Assembly: GCF_003236295.1 (NCBI RefSeq)
Contig: NZ_POTW01000026.1
Coordinates: 1-64,000 of the forward strand
DNA: 64,000 nucleotides
Source: Jiangella anatolica
GTDB lineage: Bacteria; Actinomycetota; Actinomycetes; Jiangellales; Jiangellaceae
Direction: 5' to 3'
Position numbers and translations under genes: made by a program. Each line of letters opens with the position of its first letter. Position 1 is the stretch's first letter. Of this stretch, positions 1-9,631 are shown piece by piece. The notes under the pieces are model-generated. The model had not been told where the DNA came from and ran no database searches. It saw only the letters and a list, made by a program, of their open reading frames with translations.

Positions 1-877
1 GGGCGAGCACGTCGCCGTACGGCCGCACCCGCAGGTCCAGCGGGGTCGCACCGCCGATCCGGAGCAGCGGCTCGATCACCTGCTCGGCGGCCGCGGCGTC
101 GCCGTGCGCGACGCAGACGCCGACGATCAGCGCCTGCGGCGCGAAGCCCTCGGGCAGCAGCACGACCATCGAGGTGAGCGCGTCCGGCGCCGCCCGCATG
201 ACGTCGCGCCAGCCCCTGAGGACGGTGGCGGCGTCGGCGCGCGGGTAGGCGATGTGCCCGGAGTACACCTCGGGCACCGGCTGCGCGATCACGTCGAAGC
301 TGGTGACGACGCCGAAGTTGCCGCCACCGCCGCGCAGCGCCCAGAACAGGTCCGGATGCTCGTCGGCGCCGGCCTGCAGTACCCGGCCGTCGGCGGTGAC
401 GACCTCCGCGGCGACCAGCGCGTCGATGGTGAGGCCCTCCTGGCGCACCAGCCAGCCCATGCCGCCGCCGAGGATCAGCCCGCCGACGCCGACGTCGGTG
501 GTGTCGCCGGAGGAGATCGACCAGCCGTGCGGGGCCAGCGCTCGCGTGACGCCGGCCCAGCGGGCGCCGGCGCCGATGCGGACCAGGCGGCGGCCGGCGT
601 CGAGGACCTCGACGCCGTCCAGCGGGCCGAGGTCGAGGACGATGCCGCCGTCGTTGGTGGCGAAGCCGGGACCGCCGTGCCCGCCACTGCGCACCGAGAG
701 GACGAGGTCCTGCTCCTGGGCGGCGGCCACGGTCCGGCGGACGTCGTCGGTGCTGCTGGCACGCACGATCAGGGCCGGTGCGCCGTGGCGCTGATAGGCG
801 TTGCGGTGCGTGTCGTAGGCGTCGTCGCCGGGGCGGATCAGCTCACCGTCGACGACCAGTGTCGTTACATCGCTCAT
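1..877 (-). CDS. FAD-binding oxidoreductase (berberine-bridge/PCMH type), C-terminus cut by window edge
   Basis: The first 292 residues of a flavin-dependent oxidase are present; the C-terminal part, including any BBE domain, lies beyond base 1. The ATG at 877 opens a frame with the usual order: an N-terminal strand, an RSGGHG motif whose His67 is the usual covalent 8-alpha FAD attachment point, an SSGDTTDVGVGG stretch, then GGGMGWLVRQ. The second, Cys-type flavin linkage of bicovalent family members is not apparent (TIDALV where a Cys often sits). The gene starts 42 bases after the sigma-factor stop on the same strand, so it may be read with that pair. Substrate cannot be inferred. The family call is firm, but the gene is incomplete here. 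Confidence 0.88.
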   Translation of the reverse strand, partial: MSDVTTLVVDGELIRPGDDAYDTHRNAYQRHGAPALIVRASSTDDVRRTVAAAQEQDLVLSVRSGGHGGPGFATNDGGIVLDLGPLDGVEVLDAGRRLVRIGAGARWAGVTRALAPHGWSISSGDTTDVGVGGLILGGGMGWLVRQEGLTIDALVAAEVVTADGRVLQAGADEHPDLFWALRGGGGNFGVVTSFDVIAQPVPEVYSGHIAYPRADAATVLRGWRDVMRAAPDALTSMVVLLPEGFAPQALIVGVCVAHGDAAAAEQVIEPLLRIGGATPLDLRVRPYGDVLA

Positions 878-919
878 GTAGAGGTGACGAACGGACCGCC
901 ACCCGGGGGACGGACCGCG

Positions 920-2083
920 TCAGAGTTCTTCCAGCCGCCGGGTGAGGAACCGCCGCTCGGGTGTCGTCGTGGCCAGGCCGAGGGCGCGACGGTACGCGGC
1001 GGCCGCCTCGTCGTCGCGGCCGAGCCGGCGCAGCAGCTCGCCGCGGGTGGAGTGGAAGTACAGGTAGTCGTCGAGGTCGAGGCGGTCGACGGCGCGCAGC
1101 GCGGCCGCGGGATCGCCGGCCTCGGCCACCGCGACGGCGCCGTTCAGCTCGACCACCGACGAGCCGGTCAGCTCGACCAGCCGCCGGTACAGCCCGGCCA
1201 CTCGCGGCCAGTCGACCCGCTCCCGCGTCTGCAAGGACGCGATCGCCGCCTGCAGCACGTACGGACCGTCGCCGCCGAGCTCGACCGCCCGGTCCAGCGC
1301 CGCCCGGCCGGCCGCGAGCAGCGCGCCGTCCCACAGCGAGCGGTCCTGGTCGGCCAGCAGCACGAGGTCGTCGCCGTCGAACCGGGCCCGCTGGCGGGCC
1401 TGGTGGATCAGCATCAGCGCGAGCAGCCCGTGCACCTCGGGCCGGCCGGCCAGCAGACCGGCCAGCACCCGGCCCAGCCGGATCGCCTCGGCGCCGAGGT
1501 CGACCCGGCCGCTGTAGCCCTCGTTGTAGATCAGGTAGATGATCGCCAGCACGGCGTCGAGACGGTCCGGCAGCAGCCGCTCGTCGGGCACGGCGAACGG
1601 GATGCTGGCCGCCCTGATCTTCGCCTTGGCCCGGGTCAGGCGCCGCTTCATCGTCTCCTCGGAGACGAGGAACGCCCGCGCGATCTCCGCGGTCTCCAGG
1701 CCACCGAGCGCCCGCAGCGTCAGCGCCACCTGTGCCTCCAGCGCCAGCGCCGGGTGGCAGCAGGTGAAGATCAGCTCCAGCCGCTCGTCCTTGATCACGG
1801 TGTCGTCGACCTCGTCCATCGTGGCCTCCGGCGCCGGCAGCAGGTGGATCTTCTCGGCCAGCGTCCGCTCGCGGCGGATCCGGTCGATGGCCCGGTTCCG
1901 CGCCGTCGTCACCAGCCAGGCCCGCGGGTGGTCCGGCACCCCGTCGGCCGGCCAGCGCGCGGCGGCGACGGCGAACGCGTCCTGTGCGGCCTCCTCGGCG
2001 CGGTCGAGGTCGCCGAGGAACCCGGCGAGCGAGGCCAGCACCCGGCCCCACTCGTCGCGGAAGACCTCGTCGAGCGAGCTCAG
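920..2083 (-). CDS. ECF42-type RNA polymerase sigma factor with C-terminal TPR-like extension
   Basis: Sigma-70 region 2 ([14 protein letters not shown], then the [20 protein letters not shown] stretch) and region 4 ([20 protein letters not shown]) are followed by a long C-terminal domain (DUF6596 plus helical repeats, from [17 protein letters not shown] onward). This architecture defines the ECF42 group, which uses the C-terminal extension rather than a membrane anti-sigma factor. The conserved N-terminus ([17 protein letters not shown]) begins upstream of the first GTG at 2041, so I place the start at a CTG (2083) overlapping the TGA of the DGPF gene. This start is uncertain; GTG 2041 would give 373 aa. 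It is translationally coupled to the DGPF partner, as is usual in this family. Confidence 0.88.
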   Translation of the reverse strand: MSSLDEVFRDEWGRVLASLAGFLGDLDRAEEAAQDAFAVAAARWPADGVPDHPRAWLVTTARNRAIDRIRRERTLAEKIHLLPAPEATMDEVDDTVIKDERLELIFTCCHPALALEAQVALTLRALGGLETAEIARAFLVSEETMKRRLTRAKAKIRAASIPFAVPDERLLPDRLDAVLAIIYLIYNEGYSGRVDLGAEAIRLGRVLAGLLAGRPEVHGLLALMLIHQARQRARFDGDDLVLLADQDRSLWDGALLAAGRAALDRAVELGGDGPYVLQAAIASLQTRERVDWPRVAGLYRRLVELTGSSVVELNGAVAVAEAGDPAAALRAVDRLDLDDYLYFHSTRGELLRRLGRDDEAAAAYRRALGLATTTPERRFLTRRLEEL

Positions 2084-2418
2084 CGCTGCTCCGCCAGCGG
2101 CCGCACCTCGACGACGCCGTGGCGGGCCGCCGGGATGCTCGCGGCCAGCTCGAGGGCCTCGTCGAGGTTCGCCGCCTCGACCAGGCAGATGCCGCCGAGC
2201 ACCTCCTTGGTGTCGGCGAACGGGCCGTCGGTCAGCAGCGTCCGGCCGCCGGCCACCCGCACGCTGGTCGCCGTCTCGGCCGGCTGCAACCGCGTGCCGC
2301 CGAGGAATCGGCGGTCGTCGCGCAGGGTCTCGTACTCGGCCTTCTCCGCGATCCGCTCGTCCTCGGACAGCTCGGTGTCGTGGCCGGCCTCGGTGTAGAT
2401 CATCAGGGCGTACTGCAT
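2080..2418 (-). CDS. DGPF/YCII-domain protein, partner of the ECF42 sigma factor
   Basis: This 112-residue YCII-related protein opens [12 protein letters not shown] and carries the [16 protein letters not shown] signature that names the DGPF family. Such proteins are almost always encoded beside ECF42 sigma factors; their role is unproven, and a regulatory or small-molecule-binding function is usually assumed. The start is well supported: the ATG at 2418 is preceded by a strong GAGGAGGTG ribosome site. The stop overlaps the probable start of the sigma gene. It heads the minus-strand run DGPF, sigma factor, FAD oxidase. Confidence 0.9.
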   Translation of the reverse strand: MQYALMIYTEAGHDTELSEDERIAEKAEYETLRDDRRFLGGTRLQPAETATSVRVAGGRTLLTDGPFADTKEVLGGICLVEAANLDEALELAASIPAARHGVVEVRPLAEQR

Positions 2419-2468
2419 GGACACCTCCTCACCCCTATGACGAGACAGCGCCCCGGAATGAGACGTGT

Positions 2469-2483
2469 CAGAATAAACTTCTG
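2469..2483. promoter_or_regulatory. Inverted repeat CAGAA-TAAAC-TTCTG, candidate RpiR-family operator
   Basis: A perfect 5-bp inverted repeat with a 5-base centre lies between the DGPF gene and the secreted propeller gene. Its 13-base core AGAATAAACTTCT differs at one base from AGAAGAAACTTCT at 16613-16625, in front of the P450/sugar operon. A weak plus-strand promoter can be drawn through it (TTCTGA at 2479, 17 bases, TATTTA at 2502), in which case the repeat overlaps the -35 box of the propeller gene. Binding by the RpiR protein encoded at 12939-13886 is inferred from the shared motif only. Confidence 0.5.
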
Positions 2484-2584
2484 AGACCTGTCGAATCACA
2501 GTATTTACTGCTAGCCTCCTGATCATCTGCCGGCCGCAGAGATCGACCATCCACGACGCGCAGCTGCCTCCCTTCCACCGAAGC

Positions 2585-4819
2585 ATGGAGCCGCCAACGA
2601 TGGACGCACCACGCCTGGCCCGGCCGCCCGCCGTCATCGGCGCACTGGTCGCGGCGCTCTCCCTCCTCCTCACCCTGCTGGCCTCGCCCGCCCACTCCGA
2701 AGGCTTCACCCCAGAAGTCACCGTCCACTCCGACCTCACCCTGCTCGACGGCGACGGCATCCGCACGCCTGACATCATCTCCACCAGCCCGATGAACGTC
2801 GTCGCCGCCTGGCGCGAAGGCAACACGGCCGGTCAGTACGACAACGGCGCCATCAAGTACTCCTACTCGACCGACGGCGGCGCGAACTGGAGCACGCCGC
2901 AGACCCTCGCCGCCAAGGACGCCACCTACGGCTGGCACTACGTGATCTTCTACAAGGTCGACACGACGCTCTACGCGTTCCTCGGCCGGGCGCCGGCCGG
3001 CTCGACCAACGGCCAGCCGGTCACCACGTTCGTGAAGAAGAGCACCGACGGCGGGCAGAACTGGACCGACCACACCGCGAACTTCAGCGGCGTGCCGTCC
3101 AGCTTCGTCATCGCGGGCCGGCCGCTGAAGTACGGCAACTACCACATCGCGCCGTTCTGGAAGGGCGGTCAGGTCGCGGTCATGCGCTCGACCGACCTGG
3201 TGAACTGGACGGCGGGCGCCTTCGCACCGGACCCGCTGAACACCAAGTCCGGCGAGAACCAGCTGGTGGTGAACCCGGAGAACCCGAACCAGCTGCTGAT
3301 GTTCAACCGGGTCGCCGCACCGGCCGCCGACTACGTCACCGGCACCGTCTACATGTCCCGGACCTCCAGCAACGACGGCGGCCTGACCTGGTCGCCACTG
3401 GCGTTCGAGCCCAACATCCCGAACATGGGCACCAAGGGATACGTGACGGTGGACTCGAACGGGCAGTTCCTCACCATCTACAACACGATGGGCGGCATCT
3501 TCCCCAGCCCGGTCGAGACCCGGCCGCCGCACTGGCGGTCGATCCTCAACTACAAGGTGAAGAAGCCTGGCCAGCCCTGGGGTCCTGGCCGGTTCGTCGC
3601 CGACGGGCCGCCGATCGTAGCCCGGCCGCACAGCGCCGGCTGGGACACCTACGCGATGGCCGACGAGTACGCGCCGGGCAAGTTCTTCGTCGTCTGGGAG
3701 CACGACACGTCGGCGATCAAGGTGATGAAGCTGGACGTCTCGGACTCGTTCACCGGCGTCAACGAGAACTGGGACGCCACCGGGCCATGGACCACCACCG
3801 CGAACGGCGGCACCGCGGCCGTCACCGGCGGCCGGCTGAACCTCACCAACGCCGCCGGCACCACGACGACGGTGCATCAGGACCACGCCTACCAGGGTGG
3901 CTTCATCGCGGCGATGACCGGGCGCGTCACCACCGCGTCGACGTTGAACACCACCACCGGCGTCGGCGCGAGCCTGCAGCTGCGGGTGGCCAACGGCAGC
4001 CGGGAGCTGGCCTTCACGGTGCAGTCCGACGGCGTCTACGCGCGGGTGTCCGGCGCGGCGACCTGGCAACGGGTGCTCACCCAGGCGATCGACGCGAACG
4101 ATCACCAGTACCGGGTGATCGTCCAGGCCGACGGCACCGCCCGGCTGTTCTTCGACTCCGTCGACACCGGGGTGGAGTGGACGGTGCCGGCCAGCACGGC
4201 GCCGGTCCGGACGACGGTGTCCGCGTCGGGCACCAGCGGGTCGCCGGCGGCGTCGTCGGTGAACTGGGTGAGCGTCGAGGAGAGCCTCGTCTCCACGACG
4301 TTCGACGACCTCACCGGCTGGGTGCCGTACGGCACCGGCGGCACCATCGCGCCGGCCGGCGAGCTGCGGGTCCAGAGCGGCACCACCACGCAGAATGCCG
4401 TCACGAAGGATCTGCCGGATCGGTGCGACTTCTCGCTGGACTTCCGCGCCCAGGTCACCGACTACGCGGCGCTGAACCCGTCGAACGGGCACGGCAGCAG
4501 CCTCACCGTCAGCGTGACGAACCGCAGCCGGCGGCTGATGTTGGCGATCCAGCAGGACGGCGTCTACACGATCAAGAAGGGCGACACCGACTGGACCCGC
4601 GTCTACGCGCTCAGCAATGCCGGAGCGCTGGCGTCCTGGCGGGTCGACACCGATGCCGGCGAGGCCCGGCTGTTCCGCAACGGCGTCGACACCGGCGCCA
4701 GCTGGACGATCCAGGACCGTGACACCGCTCCGGCGGTGCGGCTCTGGTCGGCCGGCAACAACGGCGACACGGCCGCGTTCCAGATGGACTGGATGCGGCT
4801 GACCTGCGAGATCCGCTGA
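2585..4819 (+). CDS. Secreted sialidase-superfamily beta-propeller protein with duplicated C-terminal domain
   Basis: A 744-residue exported protein. A hydrophobic signal segment (roughly residues 18-38, ending near SPAHS) is followed by a BNR/Asp-box beta-propeller: boxes STDGGANW at 95-102, STDGGQNW at 153-160 and SNDGGLTW at 262-269. From about residue 395 there are two related beta-rich modules; compare QSDGVYARVSGAATWQRV with QQDGVYTIKKGDTDWTRV, and RLFFDSVDTGVEW with RLFRNGVDTGASW. I cannot confirm the arginine triad of true exo-sialidases, so the substrate is open and another propeller glycosidase or lyase is possible. The start could also be the ATG at 2600; no good ribosome site favours either. 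The upstream palindrome suggests joint control with the sugar operon at 4863-16541. Confidence 0.75.
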   Translation: MEPPTMDAPRLARPPAVIGALVAALSLLLTLLASPAHSEGFTPEVTVHSDLTLLDGDGIRTPDIISTSPMNVVAAWREGNTAGQYDNGAIKYSYSTDGGANWSTPQTLAAKDATYGWHYVIFYKVDTTLYAFLGRAPAGSTNGQPVTTFVKKSTDGGQNWTDHTANFSGVPSSFVIAGRPLKYGNYHIAPFWKGGQVAVMRSTDLVNWTAGAFAPDPLNTKSGENQLVVNPENPNQLLMFNRVAAPAADYVTGTVYMSRTSSNDGGLTWSPLAFEPNIPNMGTKGYVTVDSNGQFLTIYNTMGGIFPSPVETRPPHWRSILNYKVKKPGQPWGPGRFVADGPPIVARPHSAGWDTYAMADEYAPGKFFVVWEHDTSAIKVMKLDVSDSFTGVNENWDATGPWTTTANGGTAAVTGGRLNLTNAAGTTTTVHQDHAYQGGFIAAMTGRVTTASTLNTTTGVGASLQLRVANGSRELAFTVQSDGVYARVSGAATWQRVLTQAIDANDHQYRVIVQADGTARLFFDSVDTGVEWTVPASTAPVRTTVSASGTSGSPAASSVNWVSVEESLVSTTFDDLTGWVPYGTGGTIAPAGELRVQSGTTTQNAVTKDLPDRCDFSLDFRAQVTDYAALNPSNGHGSSLTVSVTNRSRRLMLAIQQDGVYTIKKGDTDWTRVYALSNAGALASWRVDTDAGEARLFRNGVDTGASWTIQDRDTAPAVRLWSAGNNGDTAAFQMDWMRLTCEIR

Positions 4820-4826
4820 GAGGCGG

Positions 4827-4856
4827 CGGTGCGCCCGGGCATGCTCGGGCGCACCG
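4827..4856. terminator. Bidirectional terminator hairpin between convergent genes
   Basis: An 11-bp perfect stem (CGGTGCGCCCG / CGGGCGCACCG) with an 8-base loop sits between the stop of the propeller gene (4819) and the stop of the mannonate dehydratase gene (4863). Its position between converging transcripts supports a terminator. There is no U-tract, which is common in high-GC actinomycetes. Confidence 0.75.
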
Positions 4857-4862
4857 TCCTCC

Positions 4863-6083
4863 TCACCAGTCGTGCACGGTCCCGTCGGCCAGCCGGTTCA
4901 CCGGCAGGTAGCCCGGTTGAAAGGGGAACGCCGCGGCGGCCTCCTCGTCGACGTCGACACCGAGACCGGGCTCGTCGCCGGGGTGCAGCCCGCCGTCGTC
5001 GAACGTGTGCGTCGAGCGGAAGACCTCGCCGGCCAACGGGTGGTGCCGCATGTACTCCATGATGCCGAAGTTGTGGATCGCCAGGCCGAGGTGCAGCGAC
5101 GCGGCCAGCCCGACCGGCGACACGTCGACCGGCCCGTGCATCCCGGACTTGACCTGGTACATCGCCGCGTAGTCGAGGACCCGGCGCAGCCCGGTGATGC
5201 CACCGGCGTGCGGGACCGGCGAGCGGACGTAGTCGATCAGCTGCTCGCGGATCAGCAGCTGGTAGTCGACGATGCTGTTGAACACCTCGCCGATCGCCAG
5301 CGGGGTGGTCGACGCCGCGCGGACCAGCCGCAGCGCCTCCTGGTTCTCCGCCGGGGTCACGTCCTCCAGCCAGAACAGGTCATACGGCTCCAGCGCCTTC
5401 GCCAGCCGGGCGGCCTGGATCGGGGTGAGCCGGTGGTGTGCGTCGTGCAGCAGCGGCAGCTCCGGCCCGAACTCGTTCCGGACCGTCTCGAACACGCCCG
5501 GGATGTGCCGCAGGTAGGCGGGGCTGTCCCAGGTCTCGACGGCGGGCAGGCCGCCGGCGCTGGTCGGCTCGTACCGGCCGAGCCGGTCGTCGGCCGGCGG
5601 GAGGCCGTAGATCGAGCCGAGCCCGGGCACCCCGGACTGGATCCGGATGGCCCGGTAGCCCAGCTCCAGGTGCGCCCGCACCGAGTCCAGCAGCTCCTCG
5701 GTGTCGCGCCCGTTGGCGTGTCCGTAGACCAGGCAGCGGTCCCGGCTGGCGCCACCGAGCAGCTGGTACAGCGGCAGCCCGGCGACCTTCGCCTTGAGGT
5801 CCCACAGCGCGACGTCGACGGCGGCGATCGCGGCCATCGTCACCGGCCCGCGCCGCCAGTACGCGCCGCGGTAGAGCAGCTGCCAGGTGTCCTCGATCCG
5901 GTGCGCGTCGATGCCGGCGAGCATCGGCGCGACGTGCTCGCTCAGGTACGCGGCGACCGCCAGCTCGCGGCCGTTGAGGGTCGCGTCGCCCCAGCCGACC
6001 AGGCCGTCCTCGGTGGTGATCTTCAGCGTGACGAAGTTGCGGCCCGGGCGGGTGACGATGACGTCGACGGCCTTGATCAGCAT
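4863..6083 (-). CDS. manD: D-mannonate dehydratase-family enolase-superfamily enzyme (ManD/RspA)
   Basis: A 406-residue acid-sugar dehydratase expected to convert D-mannonate (possibly also D-gluconate) to 2-keto-3-deoxygluconate. The sequence shows the ManD hallmarks: YGHANG, the Arg147/Tyr159 dyad ([14 protein letters not shown]), metal ligands Asp214 in [10 protein letters not shown], Glu240 in WLEDVTP and Glu266 in AIGEVFN, and His216. The dyad and ligands line up closely with those described for characterised ManD, so the enzyme looks competent. It is the last gene of the minus-strand P450/sugar operon, 13 bases after the hydroxyacid dehydrogenase. ManD-type enzymes vary from highly active mannonate dehydratases to low-activity gluconate dehydratases; sequence alone does not decide which. 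Confidence 0.9.
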   Translation of the reverse strand: MLIKAVDVIVTRPGRNFVTLKITTEDGLVGWGDATLNGRELAVAAYLSEHVAPMLAGIDAHRIEDTWQLLYRGAYWRRGPVTMAAIAAVDVALWDLKAKVAGLPLYQLLGGASRDRCLVYGHANGRDTEELLDSVRAHLELGYRAIRIQSGVPGLGSIYGLPPADDRLGRYEPTSAGGLPAVETWDSPAYLRHIPGVFETVRNEFGPELPLLHDAHHRLTPIQAARLAKALEPYDLFWLEDVTPAENQEALRLVRAASTTPLAIGEVFNSIVDYQLLIREQLIDYVRSPVPHAGGITGLRRVLDYAAMYQVKSGMHGPVDVSPVGLAASLHLGLAIHNFGIMEYMRHHPLAGEVFRSTHTFDDGGLHPGDEPGLGVDVDEEAAAAFPFQPGYLPVNRLADGTVHDW

Positions 6084-6096
6084 GGGTCCTCCGGTC

Positions 6097-7074
6097 TCAA
6101 GCGGCGGTGTCGTACGCCGCGCGGGTGATCTCGTGCTCCAGCGGCCGGCCGGCGAGGAACCGGAGCACCTCGTCGACGGTCACCGCGCCCTGCTCTCGCA
6201 GCGTGTCGGCGGTCAGCGCGGCGATGTGCGGGGTGGCGACGACACCGTCGGCGCGGCGCCACGGGTCGTCCACCGGCAGCGGCTCGGCGTCGAACACGTC
6301 GGTGACGACGCGGACCCGGCCGGCGCGAGCCGCGGCGAGCAGTGCGACACCGTCGACGAGGGCGGACCGGGCCGTGTTGACGACGAGCGCGCCGGGTCGC
6401 AGCGCCGCGACCTGCGCGGCGCCGATCATGCCGCGGGTCGCCGGGAGCACCGGCGCGTGCAGCGAGACGACGTCGGAGTCCCGCAGCAACCGCTGCAGAT
6501 CGACCGGCTCGGCGCCGAGCGCGGCCGCGTCCGCCTTGTCGAGAAACGGGTCGTACACCAGGCACCGGCAGCCGAACGGGCGCAGCCGGTGCAGCGTCGC
6601 CCGGCCGGTGCGGCTGGCGCCGACGATGCCGACGGTCCGGTCGCGAAGCAGCCGGCCCGGCGGCCGGGCGGCGAGGTCGGCCCACGGCTCGCTGGCTCGT
6701 AGCGCGGTGGCGAATCCGACCGAGTCGCGCAGTCCGGCGATGATCGACATCACCGCGAACTCGGCCACCGCCTCGGCCAGCACCGCGGCGACCTGGGTGA
6801 CCCGTACGCCACGATCCAGCGCGGCGGCCGGGATCAGGTACCGCACCGACCCGCCGGTGTGTGCGACCAGCCGCAGGCGGGCGCCGTCGGCGTACGACGA
6901 CGGTGGCAGCGGCGGCGTGTCCCAGCCGGTGACGCAGACGTCCGCGGCGGTCAGTTCGGCCGGGTCCAGGGAGACGACGACGTCGGCCGCCGCGGCCAGC
7001 CGATCCAGGTCGGCGCCGGCGAGGACCCGGCCGCGCAGCTCGTCGCCGAGGGCGACGACGACGCGGGCGCTCAC
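6097..7074 (-). CDS. D-isomer-specific 2-hydroxyacid dehydrogenase family protein
   Basis: A 325-residue NAD(P)-dependent dehydrogenase. The Rossmann motif [13 protein letters not shown] lies mid-protein (the usual GxGxxG is altered to GASRTG). The catalytic Arg ([10 protein letters not shown]), Glu (VFDAEPLP) and His ([10 protein letters not shown]) are all visible. It probably interconverts a 2-keto acid and a 2-hydroxy acid in the sugar-acid pathway. Start: GTG 7074, whose GTGA overlaps the stop of the FAH-family gene. Confidence 0.87.
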   Translation of the reverse strand: MSARVVVALGDELRGRVLAGADLDRLAAAADVVVSLDPAELTAADVCVTGWDTPPLPPSSYADGARLRLVAHTGGSVRYLIPAAALDRGVRVTQVAAVLAEAVAEFAVMSIIAGLRDSVGFATALRASEPWADLAARPPGRLLRDRTVGIVGASRTGRATLHRLRPFGCRCLVYDPFLDKADAAALGAEPVDLQRLLRDSDVVSLHAPVLPATRGMIGAAQVAALRPGALVVNTARSALVDGVALLAAARAGRVRVVTDVFDAEPLPVDDPWRRADGVVATPHIAALTADTLREQGAVTVDEVLRFLAGRPLEHEITRAAYDTAA

Positions 7075-7937
7075 CGGGCGCCGTCCACGATCGTCGTGGC
7101 CAGGCTGCCGATCCCCTCGATCCGCGCGACCACGTCGTCGCCGGGCGCCAGGTACTCCGGTGGCGTGCGCGCGTCGCCGACCCCGGACGGCGTGCCGGTG
7201 AGCAGCACGTCGCCCGGTTGCAGCGTCACGAAGCGGGACAGCTCGGCCAGCAGCGCGGGCACGTCGAAGACCATGTCCGCGGTGGTGGAGTTCTGCTTCG
7301 CGACGCCGTTGACGGTGAGCGTCAGCCGCAGCGCGGCCGGGTCGGGCACCTCGTCGCGGGTCACCAGCGACGGGCCGAGCGGGCAGAACCCGTCCAGGCT
7401 CTTGCCGAGGAACCACTGGCCCTCCGGCCGGCCGTGCTGCTGGTCGCGAGCGGACAGGTCGTTGGCGACGGTGTAGCCGAAGATCGCCGCCTCGGCCTCC
7501 GGCCGCGACAGGTGCCGGCCGCCGGCGCCGAGCACGACGGCCAGCTCCACCTCCCAGTCCACCCGGGTGCTCAGCGCCGGGTCGACGGCGACCGGCCCCG
7601 GCCCGGTGACCGACGTCGTCGCCTTGGTGAAGAAGATCGGGCTGGCCGGCGGCCCGGCCGAGTGCTCGGACTCCTCGACGTGGCCTCGGTAGTTGGCGCC
7701 GACGGCGAAGACGTTGCGGCGCGGCCGCGGGATGGGCGCCAGTAGCTCCACCTCGTCCAGGGCGATTCGCTCCTCGCCGGCGACCGCGGCGAGCACAGCG
7801 TCGCGCTCCGCCAGTGGCAGCTCCAGCAGCGTCGCGACGTCCGGCGGCGCGCCAACGGGCGCGACGGCGACCCGGTCGCCGGCGGCGACGCCCCACGCGG
7901 GGACGGCTCCGGGCAGGCGGAAGCTCAGCAGGTGCAT
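7071..7937 (-). CDS. Fumarylacetoacetate hydrolase (FAH)-family protein
   Basis: A 288-residue FAH-superfamily hydrolase/hydratase/decarboxylase. Visible motifs are FAVGANYRGHVEE, the metal-site region VDWEVELAVVLG, GYTVANDLSARD, FLGKSLDGFCPLGP and LLTGTPSGVG. Family members act on 2,4-diketo or 2-keto-3-deoxy acids; next to ManD and a hydroxyacid dehydrogenase, cleavage or hydrolysis of a keto-deoxy sugar acid is likely. I choose ATG 7937 because GAGGTCCCC precedes it at good spacing; an upstream ATG at 7949 would add four residues but uses part of that site. Confidence 0.88.
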   Translation of the reverse strand: MHLLSFRLPGAVPAWGVAAGDRVAVAPVGAPPDVATLLELPLAERDAVLAAVAGEERIALDEVELLAPIPRPRRNVFAVGANYRGHVEESEHSAGPPASPIFFTKATTSVTGPGPVAVDPALSTRVDWEVELAVVLGAGGRHLSRPEAEAAIFGYTVANDLSARDQQHGRPEGQWFLGKSLDGFCPLGPSLVTRDEVPDPAALRLTLTVNGVAKQNSTTADMVFDVPALLAELSRFVTLQPGDVLLTGTPSGVGDARTPPEYLAPGDDVVARIEGIGSLATTIVDGAR

Positions 7938-7961
7938 CGGGGACCTCATTCCAGTGATCGG

Positions 7962-8783
7962 TCAGGAGAGGGAGCGCAGCAGCTCCAGATCGGCGACCAG
8001 GCCGACGTCGGCGGGCGGCAGCACGTCGGGGTACCAGCGCCGCTCGTACTCCAGCGTCAGCGCGCCGGTGTACCCGTCCAGCAGCCCCAGCGTCACCGGC
8101 CAGTCCACCTCGCCGGCGGCCAGGCCGACCGGGGTGCGGCCCTCGAAGCCGTCGGAACGGACGAAGTTCTTCACGTGCACGTGCCGGATCAGCTCCCGCT
8201 GCACGCCGACGGCGTCTGCGGGCGGTTCGGCGGCCATGATGGCGAGGTTGGCCTGGTCGTACAGGATGCCGACGGCCGGAGCGGCGACCGCGTCCACCAG
8301 CTGGCGGGTGGCGGCGGCGCTGGTGGCGAGCGTGTCCATGTGGTTCTCGACGTCGAGGCTCACCCCGGCCGGCCCGGCGTGGGCGGCGACGGCGTGCAGC
8401 GTCGCGGCCGCACGGCTGGCCGCGTCCGGACGGTCGTCCGCCGGGCGGTCCCGGCCGGCCAGCACCCGGACGTGCCCGGCGCCGGCCGCGGCGGCCAGGT
8501 CGACCGCCCGGCGCAACGCGTCCGCCGTGGCGTCCCGCACGGCTGCGGACTCGTCGTCGAGGTCTCGCGCGTACGAGCACAGCACGCCGACCCGCAGGCC
8601 GAGCCCGTCCGCCATGGCCGCCGCTCTCGCCGCGTCCATCTGGGACGAGAGCGCCGCCGGGTAGTCGTCGGCGACGATCAGCTCGACGCCGTCCAGCCCG
8701 AGCCGGTGCGCGATCGCCAGGCACCCCGCCACGTCGGTCTCCGGAGTGGCCATCGAGTGCAGCCACAGCGGCCAGCGGCTCAT
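7962..8783 (-). CDS. TIM-barrel sugar isomerase/epimerase family protein (xylose isomerase-like)
   Basis: A 273-residue AP-endonuclease-2/xylose-isomerase-like barrel: DGVELIVADDYP near the N-terminus, SLDVENHMDT in the middle, ILYDQANLAI, HVHVKNFVR and TLEYERRW provide the usual acidic and His metal ligands. It likely isomerises or epimerises a sugar or keto-sugar intermediate of the operon. ATG 8783 overlaps the TGA of the upstream permease gene (ATGA). Confidence 0.85.
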   Translation of the reverse strand: MSRWPLWLHSMATPETDVAGCLAIAHRLGLDGVELIVADDYPAALSSQMDAARAAAMADGLGLRVGVLCSYARDLDDESAAVRDATADALRRAVDLAAAAGAGHVRVLAGRDRPADDRPDAASRAAATLHAVAAHAGPAGVSLDVENHMDTLATSAAATRQLVDAVAAPAVGILYDQANLAIMAAEPPADAVGVQRELIRHVHVKNFVRSDGFEGRTPVGLAAGEVDWPVTLGLLDGYTGALTLEYERRWYPDVLPPADVGLVADLELLRSLS

Positions 8784-9631
8784 CCCTTCACCGCGCCGCC
8801 GGTCAGGCCGCCGGTGATGCGCCGCTGCACGAGCAGGAACAGCGCCAGCGTCGGCAGCACCGCGAGCGTCGTCGCGGCCATCAGCGGACCCCAGTCGGCC
8901 ACCTCGCTGCCGAGGAAGTTGTAGATGCCGACCGGCAGCGTCCGCCGCTCCCCGCTGCCGAGGATCACGAACGAGAGCAGGAACTCGTTCCAGCTGTTGA
9001 GGAAGCCGAAGATCGCGGTGGTGGCCAGGCCCGGCGCGGCCAGCGGCGCCGCGATGCGCACGAACACGCCGGCGTGGCTGAGCCCGTCGACCCGGCCGGC
9101 CTCCTCGATCTCGACCGGCAGCGTGCGGAAGTACTGCATCATCAGCCACACGCAGAACGGGAAGTTGAACACGACGTGCACCAGCACGATGCCGGGATAG
9201 CCTCCGGCCAGGCCCAGGTCGGAGACCAGGATGAACAGCGGCATCACGAACAGGATGGTCGGGAAGACGTACGCGACCAGCACGCTGCGCGAGATCACCG
9301 CGCGGCCGCGGAACCTGCCGCGGGCCAGCCCGTAGCCGGCCATCGCCGCCAGCACGACGACGATCGCGGTCGACGCGAGGCCGACGACGAGGCTGTTGAC
9401 CATGAACTCCGCGAACGGGGTGCCGTCGAGCACCCGTCGGTAGAAGCCCCAGTCGATGCCGTCGGGCAGCCAGCCGGGGTCGCCGGAGTACAGCTGCTCC
9501 GGCGGCTTCACCGACGAGAGCGCCATCCAGACCAGCGGGAACACCGCGAACGCCACCAGCGGGACCAGCACGACGGCGGCGCCGATGCGGGTGGTCCGGC
9601 TGCGGCCGCCCGAGATGAGTGTCGTCGCCAT
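8780..9631 (-). CDS. Carbohydrate ABC transporter permease (MalG type)
   Basis: A 283-residue inner-membrane permease with about six transmembrane segments. The cytoplasmic EAA loop, EEAGRVDGLSHAGVFVRIAAPLA, is of the CUT1 MalG class. It pairs with the MalF-type permease just upstream; the ATPase is not encoded in the operon, as is common where one MsiK-like ATPase serves many CUT1 systems. The ATG at 9631 overlaps the preceding TGA by one base; a GTG one codon earlier is equally possible. Confidence 0.9.
   Translation of the reverse strand: MATTLISGGRSRTTRIGAAVVLVPLVAFAVFPLVWMALSSVKPPEQLYSGDPGWLPDGIDWGFYRRVLDGTPFAEFMVNSLVVGLASTAIVVVLAAMAGYGLARGRFRGRAVISRSVLVAYVFPTILFVMPLFILVSDLGLAGGYPGIVLVHVVFNFPFCVWLMMQYFRTLPVEIEEAGRVDGLSHAGVFVRIAAPLAAPGLATTAIFGFLNSWNEFLLSFVILGSGERRTLPVGIYNFLGSEVADWGPLMAATTLAVLPTLALFLLVQRRITGGLTGGAVKG

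Noticed and set aside
104-2398. A 764-codon plus-strand frame across the FAD oxidase, sigma factor and DGPF genes
   Set aside because: Low-complexity product with no motif, while the minus strand encodes three recognisable families with proper starts and overlaps.
2489-2494. TGTCGA near the first DGPF gene as an ECF42 -35 element
   Set aside because: It is on the plus strand, pointing away from the DGPF/sigma genes, and no suitable -10 partner is seen; I could not identify a convincing ECF42 promoter for either pair.
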